9,402 nt of DNA, from assembly GCA_022361095.1 (NCBI GenBank), contig JAKSBO010000195.1, positions 1 to 9,402 on the forward strand. Reading direction: 5' to 3'. How positions within the stretch are numbered: position 1 is the stretch's first letter; each line of letters starts with the position of its first letter. The notes under the pieces are model-generated. The model had not been told where the DNA came from. It saw only the letters and a program-made list of their open reading frames with translations, and ran no database searches. The stretch comes from Desulfobacterales bacterium (GTDB lineage Bacteria; Desulfobacterota; Desulfobacteria; Desulfobacterales; Desulfobacteraceae). The position numbers were made by a program, and so were the translations under genes. Positions 1 to 6,610 of the stretch are shown here, one piece after another.

Positions 1-2
1 GC

Positions 3-425
3 CTTGCCCAAAAGATTGCGGCAATCCAAAAGGGGCTGGACATAAACACGCCTGATCCCAAGGACCCCCTTGATGTACTGGCCAAGGTGGGAGGGCTTGA
101 AATCGGCGGACTGGCAGGGCTGGTCATCGGTGCTGCCGCCCAAGGCATTCCCGTGATCTGCGACGGCCTGATCTCCACGGCAGGCGCCCTGATTGCCTGT
201 GAACTGGCCCCGGCGGCAAAAAACTATCTGTTCGCCTCCCATAACTCCGTTGAGGCGGGCCACCAATTCATGCATGAACGCATGGGCCTGACACCTTTGA
301 TTGATTTGAAATTCCGTCTTGGAGAGGGTACGGGTGCTGCGGCGTGCATGGCGCTTTTAGACCTTGCCACGCGTATTCTTGCGGAGATTAAAACCTTTGA
401 TGAAGTAGGCGTTTCCAAAAATTAA
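3..425 (+). CDS. cobT: Nicotinate-nucleotide-dimethylbenzimidazole phosphoribosyltransferase (CobT), 3' fragment
   Basis: The last 140 codons of an open frame that enters from outside the window, so the start is not visible. CobT moves phosphoribose from nicotinate mononucleotide onto 5,6-dimethylbenzimidazole (or another lower-ligand base), giving the alpha-ribotide for the nucleotide loop of cobalamin; it acts in the cytoplasm. The fragment has the family's C-terminal signature: [19 protein letters not shown], then a segment of the type [14 protein letters not shown], then RLGEGTGA. The Glu in GEGTGA (codon 324-326) matches the family's catalytic base (Glu317 of the Salmonella enzyme). The C-terminus is intact and ends at TAA. 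A start at GTG 87 would cut through the conserved core, so this is a partial gene and not a 112-residue protein. The helicase follows 24 bp downstream on the same strand and may be co-transcribed, although no functional link is evident. Confidence 0.93.
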   Translation, partial: LAQKIAAIQKGLDINTPDPKDPLDVLAKVGGLEIGGLAGLVIGAAAQGIPVICDGLISTAGALIACELAPAAKNYLFASHNSVEAGHQFMHERMGLTPLIDLKFRLGEGTGAAACMALLDLATRILAEIKTFDEVGVSKN

Positions 426-449
426 CCACCCCCAAACAGGCAAAACCAT

Positions 450-1685
450 ATGAAATTTGACACCTATGCAATAAACAGGACCCTGAAAACCAACCTGAAA
501 GCCCAGGGGCTTATCAGACCCACAGATATTCAGTACAAGGCGATCCCTTCTATTCTAAAGGGAGAAGATGTTCTGGCCATTGCACAGACCGGAACCGGAA
601 AAACCGTTGCATTTGCGGTCCCTGTGATAAATACCGTCCTGAACCTGAAAAGAGCCCAGAAAAAATCCGGCATCCAAAGTATCATCATGGTTCCCACCCG
701 GGAGCTGGCCGTTCAGATACAGGATGTCTTTAAGGATTTATGCCGTAAAACCAAGGTAAAACCCTTTGCCGTTTTCGGCGGGGTGGAACAGGACAAGCAG
801 ATTCAGACGCTCATGAAAGGGGTGGATATTTTGATTGCCACGCCGGGCCGCATGTTTGACCTGATCAGCCAGAAAGCCATTGATATCCGGCAGGTTAAAA
901 TTTTAATCCTTGATGAAGCCGATCAGATGCTGGACAAAGGATTTTTGGAGGATATCCAGTGTATCAAGCGCCTGTTGAAACAACGGCACCAGACCCTGTT
1001 TTTTTCAGCGACAATCGACAAAAACATTAAAAAGCTGGCCTATTCACAGGTCAAGTCCTCGGCTGTGCGCATCCAGATATCCCCGGAAGATCCGGTATCC
1101 AAAAATGTATCCCACTATGTGATCTCTGTGGAGATGGATGACAAGCGCTTTTTTCTGCGTAAATTCATCCGGGAAAACCCGGACAGCAAAATCCTGGTTT
1201 TTGTCAGGACCACCGTACGGGCCGAACGGGTGGCCAAAGCCCTGGAAAGATCCGACATAAGCACATTGACCATTTATGGTAAAAAAGATCAGGATCAGCG
1301 GCTGGCGGTTTTGACCCGGTTTAAGCAAGGTGACGACAAGGTGCTGATTGCCACGGATGTGTCGGCCCGGGGCATTGATATCCCCAATGTTGACTATGTG
1401 ATCAACTATGACATTCCCGAACAAAAAGAGATGTATGTCCACAGGGTCGGCCGAACCGGCCGAGGCCGGTCCAAGGGCAAGGCCATATCCTTTTGCAGCA
1501 GCCGGGAAAAGGAGCTGTTAACCCGGATCCAGGACTTTTTAGGCAAACAGATAGAAACCATAAAGGTGTCCAAGGATGAATATGCCTTTACGGTCGAGGT
1601 CACCGAAACATCAAAAGATATCAGGGAGATGATCCTGGCAAACGAAGAATGGGAAAAGAAAAAAGGACGCCGGAAAAAAAAGTAG
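450..1685 (+). CDS. DEAD-box ATP-dependent RNA helicase, RhlE-like
   Basis: A 411-residue cytoplasmic RNA helicase that would unwind RNA duplexes or remodel RNPs (ribosome assembly, cold response or mRNA turnover in this family). All core motifs are visible in order: Q motif with Gln28 (PTDIQYKAIP), motif I AQTGTGKT (45-52), Ia PTREL (82-86), Ib TPGR (131-134), II DEAD (155-158), III SAT (186-188), IV VFVRT (250-254), V ATDVSARGID (301-310) and VI HRVGRTGR (331-338). The C-terminal extension past the second RecA-like domain is short and ends in a Lys/Arg-rich tail, suiting non-specific RNA binding; the large DbpA/CsdA-type RNA-binding domain is absent. Length and tail suggest the RhlE group, but the subgroup is not certain. 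ATG 450 is preceded by a weak AGG about 9 nt upstream and places the Q motif at the usual distance. Its stop lies 3 bp from the stop of the convergent regulator gene. Confidence 0.95.
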   Translation: MKFDTYAINRTLKTNLKAQGLIRPTDIQYKAIPSILKGEDVLAIAQTGTGKTVAFAVPVINTVLNLKRAQKKSGIQSIIMVPTRELAVQIQDVFKDLCRKTKVKPFAVFGGVEQDKQIQTLMKGVDILIATPGRMFDLISQKAIDIRQVKILILDEADQMLDKGFLEDIQCIKRLLKQRHQTLFFSATIDKNIKKLAYSQVKSSAVRIQISPEDPVSKNVSHYVISVEMDDKRFFLRKFIRENPDSKILVFVRTTVRAERVAKALERSDISTLTIYGKKDQDQRLAVLTRFKQGDDKVLIATDVSARGIDIPNVDYVINYDIPEQKEMYVHRVGRTGRGRSKGKAISFCSSREKELLTRIQDFLGKQIETIKVSKDEYAFTVEVTETSKDIREMILANEEWEKKKGRRKKK

Positions 1686-1688
1686 GCC

Positions 1689-2354
1689 TTACTCCACCAT
1701 ACCAATCTGCCCTGTTTTTTCAAAATGCACGGCGCAGCGGACCAGTTCGCTTGCATGTTTGATATTAAGCTTTTTTTTGATACGCTCCCTGTAGGTCCCA
1801 ATGGTTTTGATACTTAAAAACAGGCGTTCGGCAATTTCCCGGGTTGAAAACCCCCTGCCGATCAGCTTGAAAACCTGGAGTTCCCGGTCGGTTAAACGGT
1901 CGAAGGGGCTTTTTTCCTGGGCCTCGGGCGGGTTGGCCATGGAAAAAAGGATATGTTCTTTGACTCTTTCATTGAGATAAATTTTGCCGTCAAGCAGAAG
2001 ATGGACGGCCTTGACAACGGATTCCACGGCCTCCTGTTTCATGATGTAGCCATGGGCACCTGCAGACAAGGCCCGGGATGCATAAAGGTATTCATCATGC
2101 ATGGAAAGCACCAGCACAGGGATATTGCTGTGATGCTGTTTCACATATTTGACCAAATCAAGACCGTCAGACTGCCTTAAGGAGAGATCCGCAATGATCA
2201 GGTCCGGATTGATGTGATTTATTTCATCAATGGCCTGCTTCACATCCCTGGCACTGCCATATGCGGCTAAGTCGGGCTCCTGATTAATCAGTTCCGCCAG
2301 GCCCAGCCTGAAAATGGGGTGATCTTCCACCAGCAAAATCTTCTTTTTGGACAT
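1689..2354 (-). CDS. NarL/LuxR-family two-component response regulator
   Basis: A 221-residue DNA-binding response regulator. The N-terminal receiver domain (about 4-120) starts with KILLVEDHP and carries the acidic pair Glu10/Asp11, phospho-acceptor Asp56 in LIIADLSL, Ser84 in VLVLSMHDE and Lys106 in GYIMK, so phosphorylation chemistry appears intact. The C-terminal LuxR-type helix-turn-helix (about 150-205) reads LTDRELQVFKLIGRGFSTRE followed by IAERLFLSIKTIGTYRERIK, a standard GerE fold. ATG 2354 lies about 5 nt after GGGTGG and gives the normal receiver length. No histidine kinase gene lies in the window, so partner and targets cannot be assigned: it may be an orphan or have a distant kinase. 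It sits downstream of the NfeD/FloA cluster on the same strand, but a 126-bp gap with its own palindromes suggests separate control. Confidence 0.94.
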   Translation of the reverse strand: MSKKKILLVEDHPIFRLGLAELINQEPDLAAYGSARDVKQAIDEINHINPDLIIADLSLRQSDGLDLVKYVKQHHSNIPVLVLSMHDEYLYASRALSAGAHGYIMKQEAVESVVKAVHLLLDGKIYLNERVKEHILFSMANPPEAQEKSPFDRLTDRELQVFKLIGRGFSTREIAERLFLSIKTIGTYRERIKKKLNIKHASELVRCAVHFEKTGQIGMVE

Positions 2355-2372
2355 ATGCCACCCATATTAGCT

Positions 2373-2399
2373 GTGATATTGTTCGTTTTTCTATATCAC
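2373..2399. promoter_or_regulatory. Inverted repeat GTGATAT-N13-ATATCAC upstream of the response regulator
   Basis: Two perfect 7-bp arms, GTGATAT (2373-2379) and ATATCAC (2393-2399), are separated by 13 bp and lie 19-45 bp upstream of the regulator's start. The arms repeat at a 20-bp spacing, about two helical turns, which would suit a dimeric regulator binding one DNA face. A second palindrome, AACCCGGGTT, follows directly at 2401-2410. What is seen is the symmetry; operator function, including autoregulation by the adjacent NarL-type protein, is inference. It could also form a leader hairpin. Confidence 0.35.
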
Positions 2400-2480
2400 C
2401 AACCCGGGTTGAATGCCAGGTTTTTTGGGCAGCGTATATTGACCTGATCATGGATTATGCCAATGCCGGCAGGAGGAATG

Positions 2481-3056
2481 TCAATCCCTTAACGCAATTG
2501 GTTTTCCAAGGATCTCAGACCAAACCACAGCCTTGCGCAGTCCCCGGGCCCCGGCCGGCAGCCGCTCGGAACCTGACCGGTCACAAGGTCTGTGCCGCTT
2601 GGTATGCCCCACATCTTTTGCCCCCCTTGTTTCCGGTCTATTGCCCGCTGTTCTGTGGGATTCTTTGTTTTGGGAAATAAAAACCGGGGCGTCTTTGGCA
2701 GGCTCAATGGGTTCAGGAACCTGGGCATCTGCGCTCTCGGGATAAAAATCCACATCTTCCCGGTTGTCCATTTCATCCCAGAAGGACTGATCTGGATCAT
2801 CTTCCCCGGGCCGGTCATAGGCGCTCTCTTGCCCCCCGGGAGAGTCCATACTTTGACCGGCTGAGTCTCTCTTCCGGGCCTGTTCAGCCTGCCTGGCCGC
2901 CTCTTCAAGCGCCTCTCTGATTTTGCCCAGAATGTCAAACCCGCTCTGCTTTGATTTGCCTTTATCTTGCACCTTTGCCTTCTTTATCCGTTTCAAAAAC
3001 GGTGCAAAAATAAAAACGAAAAATAAAATTAAGGTAATAAAATCACCGAAGTCCAT
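2481..3056 (-). CDS. Small membrane-anchored protein of unknown function, linked to floA
   Basis: A 191-residue protein I cannot assign to a named family. It starts with a short acidic lead and one hydrophobic segment (about 6-20, ITLILFFVFIFAPFL) followed by a basic stretch (LKRIKKAKVQDKGK), which suggests a single N-terminal helix with the rest in the cytoplasm. Residues 43-63 form a charged helix (REALEEAARQAEQARKR), then come a long acidic, probably disordered region (about 65-120) and a polar linker. The C-terminus, LRKAVVWSEILGKPIALRD, is hydrophobic and ordered-looking, and I recall similar endings (AVVW-EILG-P-ALR) in small proteins of sulfate reducers. The chosen start, ATG 3056, has AGGA 7 nt upstream; the open frame runs on to 3125, but that extension lies in an intergenic repeat. 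It is last in the minus-strand NfeD-NfeD-FloA series, 97 bp after floA, and may assist FloA at the membrane. Confidence 0.72.
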   Translation of the reverse strand: MDFGDFITLILFFVFIFAPFLKRIKKAKVQDKGKSKQSGFDILGKIREALEEAARQAEQARKRDSAGQSMDSPGGQESAYDRPGEDDPDQSFWDEMDNREDVDFYPESADAQVPEPIEPAKDAPVFISQNKESHRTAGNRPETRGAKDVGHTKRHRPCDRSGSERLPAGARGLRKAVVWSEILGKPIALRD

Positions 3057-3100
3057 AATGTTATCCTGATCTTGTTTTCGATGTTTTAAAAAAGGGTCGA

Positions 3101-3149
3101 TAACGGCCATGGGACGGCCTGGCATATCAACTGCCAGGCCCGGCCCATC
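3101..3149 (+). repeat. Intergenic repeat, copy A (partial, GC-rich half)
   Basis: Starts TAACGGCCATGGG, as copies B and C do, and contains a strong hairpin: GGCCTGGCA (3116-3124) pairs perfectly with TGCCAGGCC (3132-3140) around a 7-nt loop, and the stem extends outwards with a bulge to TGGG/CCCA. The AT-rich half present in copies B, D and E is missing; the copy ends almost at the floA stop codon. It fills much of the gap between floA and the next gene. There is no T-run after the stem on either strand, so it is not a standard intrinsic terminator. Confidence 0.75.
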
Positions 3150-3153
3150 ACCT

Positions 3154-4143
3154 TTATTTCAAAGGCTCTTCCGGCTGATCCGCCTGATCGGGGGCAGAAA
3201 TGGAGTCCCTCATCCGGGTGTCGGCGCTGATATTCTGCATTTTATAATAGTCCATAATGCCAAGATTGCCGCTTCGGAACGCCTCGGCCATGGCCAGGGG
3301 GACTTGAGCTTCGGCCTCGACCACCTTTGCCTTCATCTCCTGGACCCGGGCCTTCATCTCCTGCTCCTGGGCAAAGGCCATGGCCCGTTTTTCCTCGGCC
3401 TTGGCCTGGGCAATCTTTTTGTCTGCCTCGGCCCGGTCGGTTTCCAATTCAGCACCGATATTTTTGTCCACATCCACGTCCGCAATATCAATGGAGAGAA
3501 TTTCATAGGCCGTGCCCGCATCCAGGCCTTTGCTTAAAACGGTTTTGGATATGGTATCGGGATTTTCCAGCACCTGTTTATGGGTAATGGCCGAGCCGAT
3601 GGTGGTGACAATGCCTTCGCCCACACGGGCCAGGATGGTCTCTTCACCGGCGCCGCCCACCAGGCGGTCAATATTGGCCCGCACCGTAACCCTGGAAATG
3701 GCTTTAAGCTGGATGCCGTCCTTGGCCATGGCCGCCACAATAGGAGTTTCAATGACTTTGGGATTCACTGACATCTGTACGGCTTCCAGCACATCACGTC
3801 CGGCAAGGTCAATGGCGGCGGTGCGGTTAAAGGAGAGCTCAATATTGGCCTTGTCCGCGGCAATCAATGCCTGGATCACCCGGGAGACATTTCCGCCGGC
3901 AAGGAAATGGGATTCAAGACTGTCCGTTGCAATATCAATTCCGGCTTTAACGGCCATGATCTTGGATTCCACGATCAGCTTGGGCGGCACTTTCCTGAAC
4001 CGCATGAAAATAATGTTGAACAGGCCCACCCGGGCCCCTGACACCAGGGCCTGAATCCACAGGCCGATGTAAGAAAAAGCAAAGTAAACAATCACCAGGC
4101 CGAGGAGGCCTGCAACGATAAGAAGAATGGACATGATTTGCAT
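3154..4143 (-). CDS. floA: Flotillin-like protein FloA (UPF0365 / YqfA family)
   Basis: A 329-residue membrane scaffold protein, close to the roughly 330 residues of Bacillus FloA. The family forms oligomeric assemblies in the inner membrane that influence fluidity and lipid-domain organisation, usually alongside NfeD proteins. An N-terminal hydrophobic segment (about 4-34) is a membrane hairpin or anchor; an SPFH-like domain follows (about 50-225), including [19 protein letters not shown] and [20 protein letters not shown]; then an Ala/Glu/Lys-rich coiled coil (about 232-285, [20 protein letters not shown] onward); then the family's C-terminal block around residues 286-305. ATG 4143 is chosen because AAGGTG lies 6 nt upstream; a GTG at 4152 is in frame but lies inside that ribosome site. 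Its promoter, if separate, would be in or near repeat D, which lies between it and the short nfeD. Identification is by family resemblance and context, both strong. Confidence 0.95.
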   Translation of the reverse strand: MQIMSILLIVAGLLGLVIVYFAFSYIGLWIQALVSGARVGLFNIIFMRFRKVPPKLIVESKIMAVKAGIDIATDSLESHFLAGGNVSRVIQALIAADKANIELSFNRTAAIDLAGRDVLEAVQMSVNPKVIETPIVAAMAKDGIQLKAISRVTVRANIDRLVGGAGEETILARVGEGIVTTIGSAITHKQVLENPDTISKTVLSKGLDAGTAYEILSIDIADVDVDKNIGAELETDRAEADKKIAQAKAEEKRAMAFAQEQEMKARVQEMKAKVVEAEAQVPLAMAEAFRSGNLGIMDYYKMQNISADTRMRDSISAPDQADQPEEPLK

Positions 4144-4149
4144 GTTAAT

Positions 4150-4155
4150 CACCTT
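4150..4155 (-). promoter_or_regulatory. Ribosome binding site deciding the floA start
   Basis: AAGGTG on the minus strand, 6 nt before ATG 4143. It overlaps the alternative GTG start at 4152, which favours the ATG and the 329-residue product. Confidence 0.7.
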
Positions 4156-4166
4156 TTTTATTTTTT

Positions 4167-4263
4167 TTATAAGAAAGTCTGTGTAAGTTACTAATATTTT
4201 TCAAACTTTGTTGTGGGCTGAGCCTGGCAGCTGATATGTCAGGTCAGCCCGTGGCTGTTTATA
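4167..4263 (-). repeat. Intergenic repeat, copy D (full length)
   Basis: Opposite in orientation to A, B and C. On the plus strand it begins TTATAAGAAAGTCTG and ends near GTGGCTGTTTATA. Its first 51 bases match the reverse complement of copy B (6283-6333) at 45 positions without a gap. The GC-rich half forms a hairpin: GGGCTGA (4215-4221) with TCAGCCC (4244-4250), continued by CCTG/CAGG after a one-base bulge. It fills nearly the whole gap between the short nfeD and floA and includes the short nfeD stop codon. Read with transcription it gives a stem just after that stop, with no T-run directly after. Confidence 0.85.
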
Positions 4264-4741
4264 CATTATCTTGACGACAAACGATTATTTGGTTGCCAGT
4301 GACCTTGCTGACCTTTAAGGGCGCATCTGCCTCGATAAATTCTCCGTCCGTAACCACATCCAGGCGGATACCGTCGATTATGGCGGTTCCGGACGGACGA
4401 AGGGTAGTGATGCTGCGCCCGGTGGAGCCCAGGTAATTTTCAAGGTCCGGAGACTGGGAAACCACCCCCTGGGATGCAGACAGATTTTTTTTAAGGGACA
4501 GCGGAGAAACCGCCAGCAGTTTAAACACCAGAATAAACACCATGGGAAGCAGAATCAAATCCGCTCCCAGAACTACATAGAACACTGAAATGGGGAACCC
4601 GGTGAACACAAGGAAAAGGGAGTAGCCGATAAATCCCAGGGCAGCCACGGATAAAAGCCCCATGGACGGCAAAAAAACTTCGATAACAATGGTAAAAATT
4701 CCCAGGATCTGGAAAACCAGAGGCAGGATCCAGGCACTCAT
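4259..4741 (-). CDS. Short NfeD-family membrane protein with OB-fold domain
   Basis: A 160-residue inner-membrane protein of the short NfeD class. Three hydrophobic segments (about 4-24, 29-48, 51-78) precede a linker and a soluble C-terminal beta domain (about 104-156) of the NfeD OB-fold type. The motif TTLRPSG (residues 112-118) and the following DVVTDGEFIEADAPLKVSKV match the C-terminus of the adjacent long NfeD (TTLRPSG, DAVTQGDFIDPGTSVRVTRV), so the two are paralogous in this domain. In the family these proteins pair with SPFH proteins such as FloA and are thought to support membrane-domain assembly or proteolysis. ATG 4741 overlaps the long nfeD stop in an ATGA, with GAGGG just upstream inside that gene, which points to translational coupling. 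floA follows about 115 bp downstream across repeat D. Confidence 0.92.
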   Translation of the reverse strand: MSAWILPLVFQILGIFTIVIEVFLPSMGLLSVAALGFIGYSLFLVFTGFPISVFYVVLGADLILLPMVFILVFKLLAVSPLSLKKNLSASQGVVSQSPDLENYLGSTGRSITTLRPSGTAIIDGIRLDVVTDGEFIEADAPLKVSKVTGNQIIVCRQDNV

Positions 4742-6222
4742 TTTTCCCTCTTTTCCATAATTGTTTCAACGATTACATGGCCTGCGGAGACCCGGGTCAC
4801 CCGGACGGATGTGCCGGGATCAATAAAATCACCCTGGGTAACGGCATCAATTTTCCTCTCCTTGATGCGCACCTTGCCCGAAGGCCGCAATGTTGTCAAC
4901 GCAACGCCCTCATCACCGGCATTGATACCTGAAGCCTCACTGGATTCGGCACGGGAATCCTGTAGTGTGGCATCCAGATACGGCCCCTTGATCACCCTTG
5001 ACAGCCCGGGCAGTACAAAACGCACCGCAGCCATTGACACCAGAAGGGCCCCAAGGGCACTGCCCATGACCAATCCCAGATTTTTTATCATGAGTTCTCC
5101 CTGCCAGGGCAGGCTTGGGTCGGGCAGCACAAAATTCTGGAAAGAGAGCACAAGGCCTGCGGCCAGGACAATGATGGCAGAGACCCCGGCGATGCCGAAT
5201 CCCGGCAGGACAAACATCTCTATGCCCAGCAGCAGAAAACCGATGACGAACACCAGAATTTCCGTATAATCGGCAAGCCCCACCAGGTACTGATTGAAAA
5301 AAACCAATCCCAGGCAGATAATGCCTGTAATTCCGGGTATGCCGAATCCCGGGGCCTTAACTTCCGTATACACGGCACCAATGCCTATAATCATGAGAAT
5401 CGGTAAAAAGGGCTGAATAAACCGGACAAAGGTTTCCGACCAGTTTTCCGACACCTCAATTTTCTGGGCCGTCCCGTATCCTAAAACGTCAAGGGCCTGG
5501 TCAAGGGTTGCAACACTCTGGCGGGAAAACCCAAGTTCGGCAGCTTCTTTGTCATCCATGGTCAACAGCTCGCCTTCACTGACAATGGTGGTCTTACGGG
5601 TAATTTCTTTTTTTTCTTTTTCGGAAAGGTCCTGCCAGGCCGTTTTATCCATGTATTCGGAATGATCTCCCCGGGTAATTCTATATACCTCCATGGATTT
5701 GGAGACCATGGATTCGGCCAGTGCCTCGGAATAGTTGTTTCGTTTGGCCAGGGAGCGGAACTGTGCCCGGAGTACGGTCTGATGCTTTTCCCCGACTTCC
5801 TTGATACCTTCACTGGTCTGAATAATGGGCGCACAGTCCCCGATCAGGGTATTTTCCTTCATGATCAGGGTGCCTGGGGACAGCGCAATCAGCGCCCCTG
5901 CGGAAATGGCCCTTTTCTCCACATAGGCGATGGTTCTTTCCCTGGGTACGGCGCTGATGGTTTCCACAATGTCAAAGGCGGCATCCACCCGTCCTCCAAA
6001 GGTATCCAAGGTAAATACCAGGATGGCGTTGTCATCCTTTTCAAGGGCGGAGACCACCCGTTTAAGGTATGCAGCCATTCCCGGCTCAACAGTTCCGGAC
6101 ACGGGAATAATATGTACCACCGGGCCGGCAGCCTGAACCGCAGTAAAAAAAATAAAGACAAACAACAAAACCGTTGCCCATATCTGGGGAAATTTTTGTT
6201 CCGGTAACATGGCAGATCTCAT
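4738..6222 (-). CDS. Long NfeD-family membrane serine protease (ClpP class)
   Basis: A 494-residue membrane-bound protease of the long NfeD (NfeD1b) type, whose archaeal member PH1510 cleaves hydrophobic stomatin C-termini. A signal-like hydrophobic segment (about 12-31) is followed by a ClpP/SppA-like domain (about 36-255). The likely nucleophile is Ser108 in AISAGALIAL and the likely general base Lys146 in GEKHQTVL, giving the Ser/Lys dyad of the family. The substrate-pocket motif reads DTFGGRVDAA, where relatives usually have TPGG. About five membrane segments follow (about 268-405), then a C-terminal OB-fold domain (about 440-490) with TTLRPSG. The start is uncertain: ATG 6222 has a purine-rich AGAGAGAAG upstream and leaves a normal signal segment; ATG 6210 is also possible. 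The frame is open to 6249, but that extension lies in repeat B. It is first in the NfeD-NfeD-FloA cluster, which suggests FloA as partner. Confidence 0.92.
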   Translation of the reverse strand: MRSAMLPEQKFPQIWATVLLFVFIFFTAVQAAGPVVHIIPVSGTVEPGMAAYLKRVVSALEKDDNAILVFTLDTFGGRVDAAFDIVETISAVPRERTIAYVEKRAISAGALIALSPGTLIMKENTLIGDCAPIIQTSEGIKEVGEKHQTVLRAQFRSLAKRNNYSEALAESMVSKSMEVYRITRGDHSEYMDKTAWQDLSEKEKKEITRKTTIVSEGELLTMDDKEAAELGFSRQSVATLDQALDVLGYGTAQKIEVSENWSETFVRFIQPFLPILMIIGIGAVYTEVKAPGFGIPGITGIICLGLVFFNQYLVGLADYTEILVFVIGFLLLGIEMFVLPGFGIAGVSAIIVLAAGLVLSFQNFVLPDPSLPWQGELMIKNLGLVMGSALGALLVSMAAVRFVLPGLSRVIKGPYLDATLQDSRAESSEASGINAGDEGVALTTLRPSGKVRIKERKIDAVTQGDFIDPGTSVRVTRVSAGHVIVETIMEKREK

Positions 6223-6238
6223 TTTGAAAGGCTTCTCT

Positions 6239-6333
6239 CTAACGGCCATGGGCCGACATGGTTTGTCAGCACCCAGGCCCGACCCACAACAAAGTTTGAA
6301 AGATCTGAGCAGCTTACCCAGACTTTCTTATAA
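6239..6333 (+). repeat. Intergenic repeat, copy B (full length)
   Basis: Runs from TAACGGCCATGGG at its GC-rich end to GACTTTCTTATAA at its AT-rich end. The AT-rich 51 bases (6283-6333) are 45/51 identical, without gaps, to copy D in inverted orientation. The hairpin half is more degenerate than in A and D. It sits just upstream of the long nfeD and probably lies in its mRNA leader. Confidence 0.85.
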
Positions 6334-6363
6334 AATCTTATCTGAAACACGACAAATCAATTT

Positions 6364-6372
6364 ACTATACCA
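6364..6372 (-). promoter_or_regulatory. Possible extended -10 promoter element for the nfeD-floA cluster
   Basis: On the minus strand TGGTATAGT matches an extended -10 (TGnTATAAT) at all but one position. It lies in the AT-rich centre of the divergent region, about 140 bp before the long nfeD start, so a transcript from here would carry repeat B in its leader. No good -35 hexamer is seen at the usual distance, so this is only a candidate. Confidence 0.25.
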
Positions 6373-6408
6373 TGGTTTATAGCAATTATATTCATAATTA
6401 TTAAATTT

Positions 6409-6500
6409 TTGTAAGAAAATCCGTGTATCCTGAACCAATCATCCATCTTTGTTTCTGTTTGAACCACGGTGGAAAACCAGGTCAGCCCATGGCGGTTATA
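6409..6500 (-). repeat. Intergenic repeat, copy E (full length, diverged)
   Basis: Same orientation as D. On the plus strand it begins TTGTAAGAAAATCCGTGTA (D: TTATAAGAAAGTCTGTGTA) and ends AGGTCAGCCCATGGCGGTTA (D: AGGTCAGCCCGTGGCTGTTT). Both ends are clearly related to D and the total length is similar, but the middle has diverged and the hairpin's second arm is not preserved. It lies upstream of the TRAP operon. Confidence 0.7.
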
Positions 6501-6610
6501 CAGCTTAATCATACATTCTGCCCGGTTGATTTTTTCCATTAAAAAAGCTACCTTCAGTCGTAAAAAATAAAATCTTTTACCTTTGAATTCAAAACAAACA
6601 GGAAAAAAAA

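Larger units (their letters stand above)
6223..6610. other. Divergent intergenic region between nfeD and the TRAP operon
   Basis: This 388-bp stretch separates two outward-facing operons and should hold both promoters. It contains two inverted copies of the intergenic repeat (B and E), with their AT-rich ends facing each other across a 75-bp AT-rich centre (6334-6408). The distal part (6501-6610) is AT-rich and ends in AGGA 7 nt before the TRAP operon's first ATG. I see no convincing protein-coding frame; a 124-codon minus-strand frame crosses it but runs into the coding region and resembles nothing. Confidence 0.6.

Noticed and set aside
87..425. A 112-residue protein starting at GTG 87
   Set aside because: The frame is open to base 3 and encodes conserved CobT residues upstream of 87, so this is an internal codon of a truncated cobT.
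2489..2938. A 149-codon minus-strand frame overlapping the FloA-linked gene
   Set aside because: Its translation is rich in Arg, Pro and Gly and lacks a ribosome site, whereas the overlapping frame has a good start, a membrane helix and an ordered C-terminal motif.
4144..4152. GTG 4152 as the floA start
   Set aside because: It lies inside the AAGGTG ribosome site that best serves ATG 4143.
4214..4251. Repeat hairpins (copies A and D) as intrinsic terminators
   Set aside because: Stable stems are present, but no T-run follows directly on either strand, and the same sequence recurs in both orientations and in leaders as well as after genes.
5562..5834. Frames inside nfeD, floA, dctP and the helicase on the opposite strand or in other phases
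   Set aside because: All lie within genes with clear family identity and have no independent ribosome site or recognisable product.
6526..6554. TTGATT / TACCTT as a sigma70-type promoter for the TRAP operon
   Set aside because: The spacing is 17 bp, but the -10 matches at only half its positions, so in AT-rich DNA it cannot be told from chance.
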